A stretch of DNA of 64,000 nucleotides from Tolypeutes matacus. Lineage: Eukaryota; Chordata; Mammalia; Cingulata; Chlamyphoridae. Both the position numbers and the translations under genes were made by a program. Below the pieces are notes generated by a model. It was not told the origin of the DNA. It worked only from the letters and a program-made list of their open reading frames with translations, and did no database searches. This document shows, piece by piece, positions 63,749 to 64,000 of the stretch. The stretch covers positions 62,001-126,000 of the forward strand of contig JAKSZT010000116.1 in assembly GCA_026826555.1 (NCBI GenBank), given 5' to 3'. How positions within the stretch are numbered: the first letter of the stretch is position 1; the number at the start of each line of letters is the position of its first letter.

Positions 63749-64000
63749 TTTCCTTGTTATATTTTCTATCCTTATGGCTCTTCTTGCTTCAAATGAGCAT
63801 CACATCCACTTTGGTGACTTCATGACTAGGAAATGGGGAAGTGATACAGCACTTGATTTGTGATGTGGACAAAGCAACACCTCATTAATCAACCCTGGAG
63901 CCTTCAAGCTTCTGAAGGATAAGAAAGATGCAGTTTACAAAGATGCACGAGTAAGTTGGCCCCAGAACAAAGGCTCAAATTGCAACGCAGGAATTCCTGA
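63749..64000. repeat. Spacer of U7 to window end
   Basis: Homologous to 4191-4440 in U1. Nothing coding. Confidence 0.5.

Overview
This window is repeat-dense mammalian nuclear DNA, probably from a xenarthran and most likely an armadillo. Three short interspersed copies have the tRNA-derived head and A-rich tail of the DAS SINE family. Two long L1 elements and two families of MaLR-like LTRs are also present. I see no intact protein-coding gene. Every recognisable reading frame (zinc-finger exon, L1 ORF1/ORF2, retroviral gag/pol/env) carries stops or frameshifts.

The backbone is a head-to-tail array of about seven diverged copies of one locus: U1 1-5847, U2 5848-10165, U3 10166-22045, U4 22046-37893, U5 37894-49018, U6 49019-60940, U7 60941-64000. 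A complete ancestral unit reads left to right: (a) MaLR-like LTR family A; (b) an unrecognised block B of about 1.9 kb; (c) the last exon of a C2H2 zinc-finger gene on the minus strand; (d) a 120-bp old L1 ORF2 fragment; (e) an LTR (family E) flanked by the 5-bp duplication TATCC; (f) an AT-rich block F of 0.6 kb. Units differ by deletions and later insertions.

Later insertions date the units relative to one another. U3 and U6 both carry a long L1 at the same base of block B, so that L1 was duplicated rather than inserted twice. The U6 L1 later took a DAS SINE in its endonuclease region, and the U3 L1 lost about 3 kb of ORF2 and 3' UTR. U2 and U5 carry minus-strand DAS SINEs with clean target-site duplications.

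The most unusual part is U4. Its zinc-finger exon is replaced by two betaretrovirus-like proviral fragments in opposite orientation, each ending in an LTR on its outer side: ERV-a, minus, 24447-31590, and ERV-b, plus, about 31667-35843. About 76 bp of telomeric repeat (CCCTAA)n lies exactly at the junction of the head-on fragments. A third fragment of the same family, ERV-c, sits at 42490-49018 and has a family-E LTR inserted in its gag region. In ERV-a and ERV-c an AT-rich segment of 2.7-2.9 kb stands where protease, reverse transcriptase and most of integrase are expected; ERV-b keeps only part of it.

The rearrangements at U4, U5/U6 and U6/U7 lack simple insertion signatures and look like break repair within a recombining repeat cluster. 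I found no new enzymatic or defence system. The notable content is structural: the telomere-marked inverted proviral junction, the possibly non-autonomous retroviral family, and an insertion-dated zinc-finger pseudogene array.
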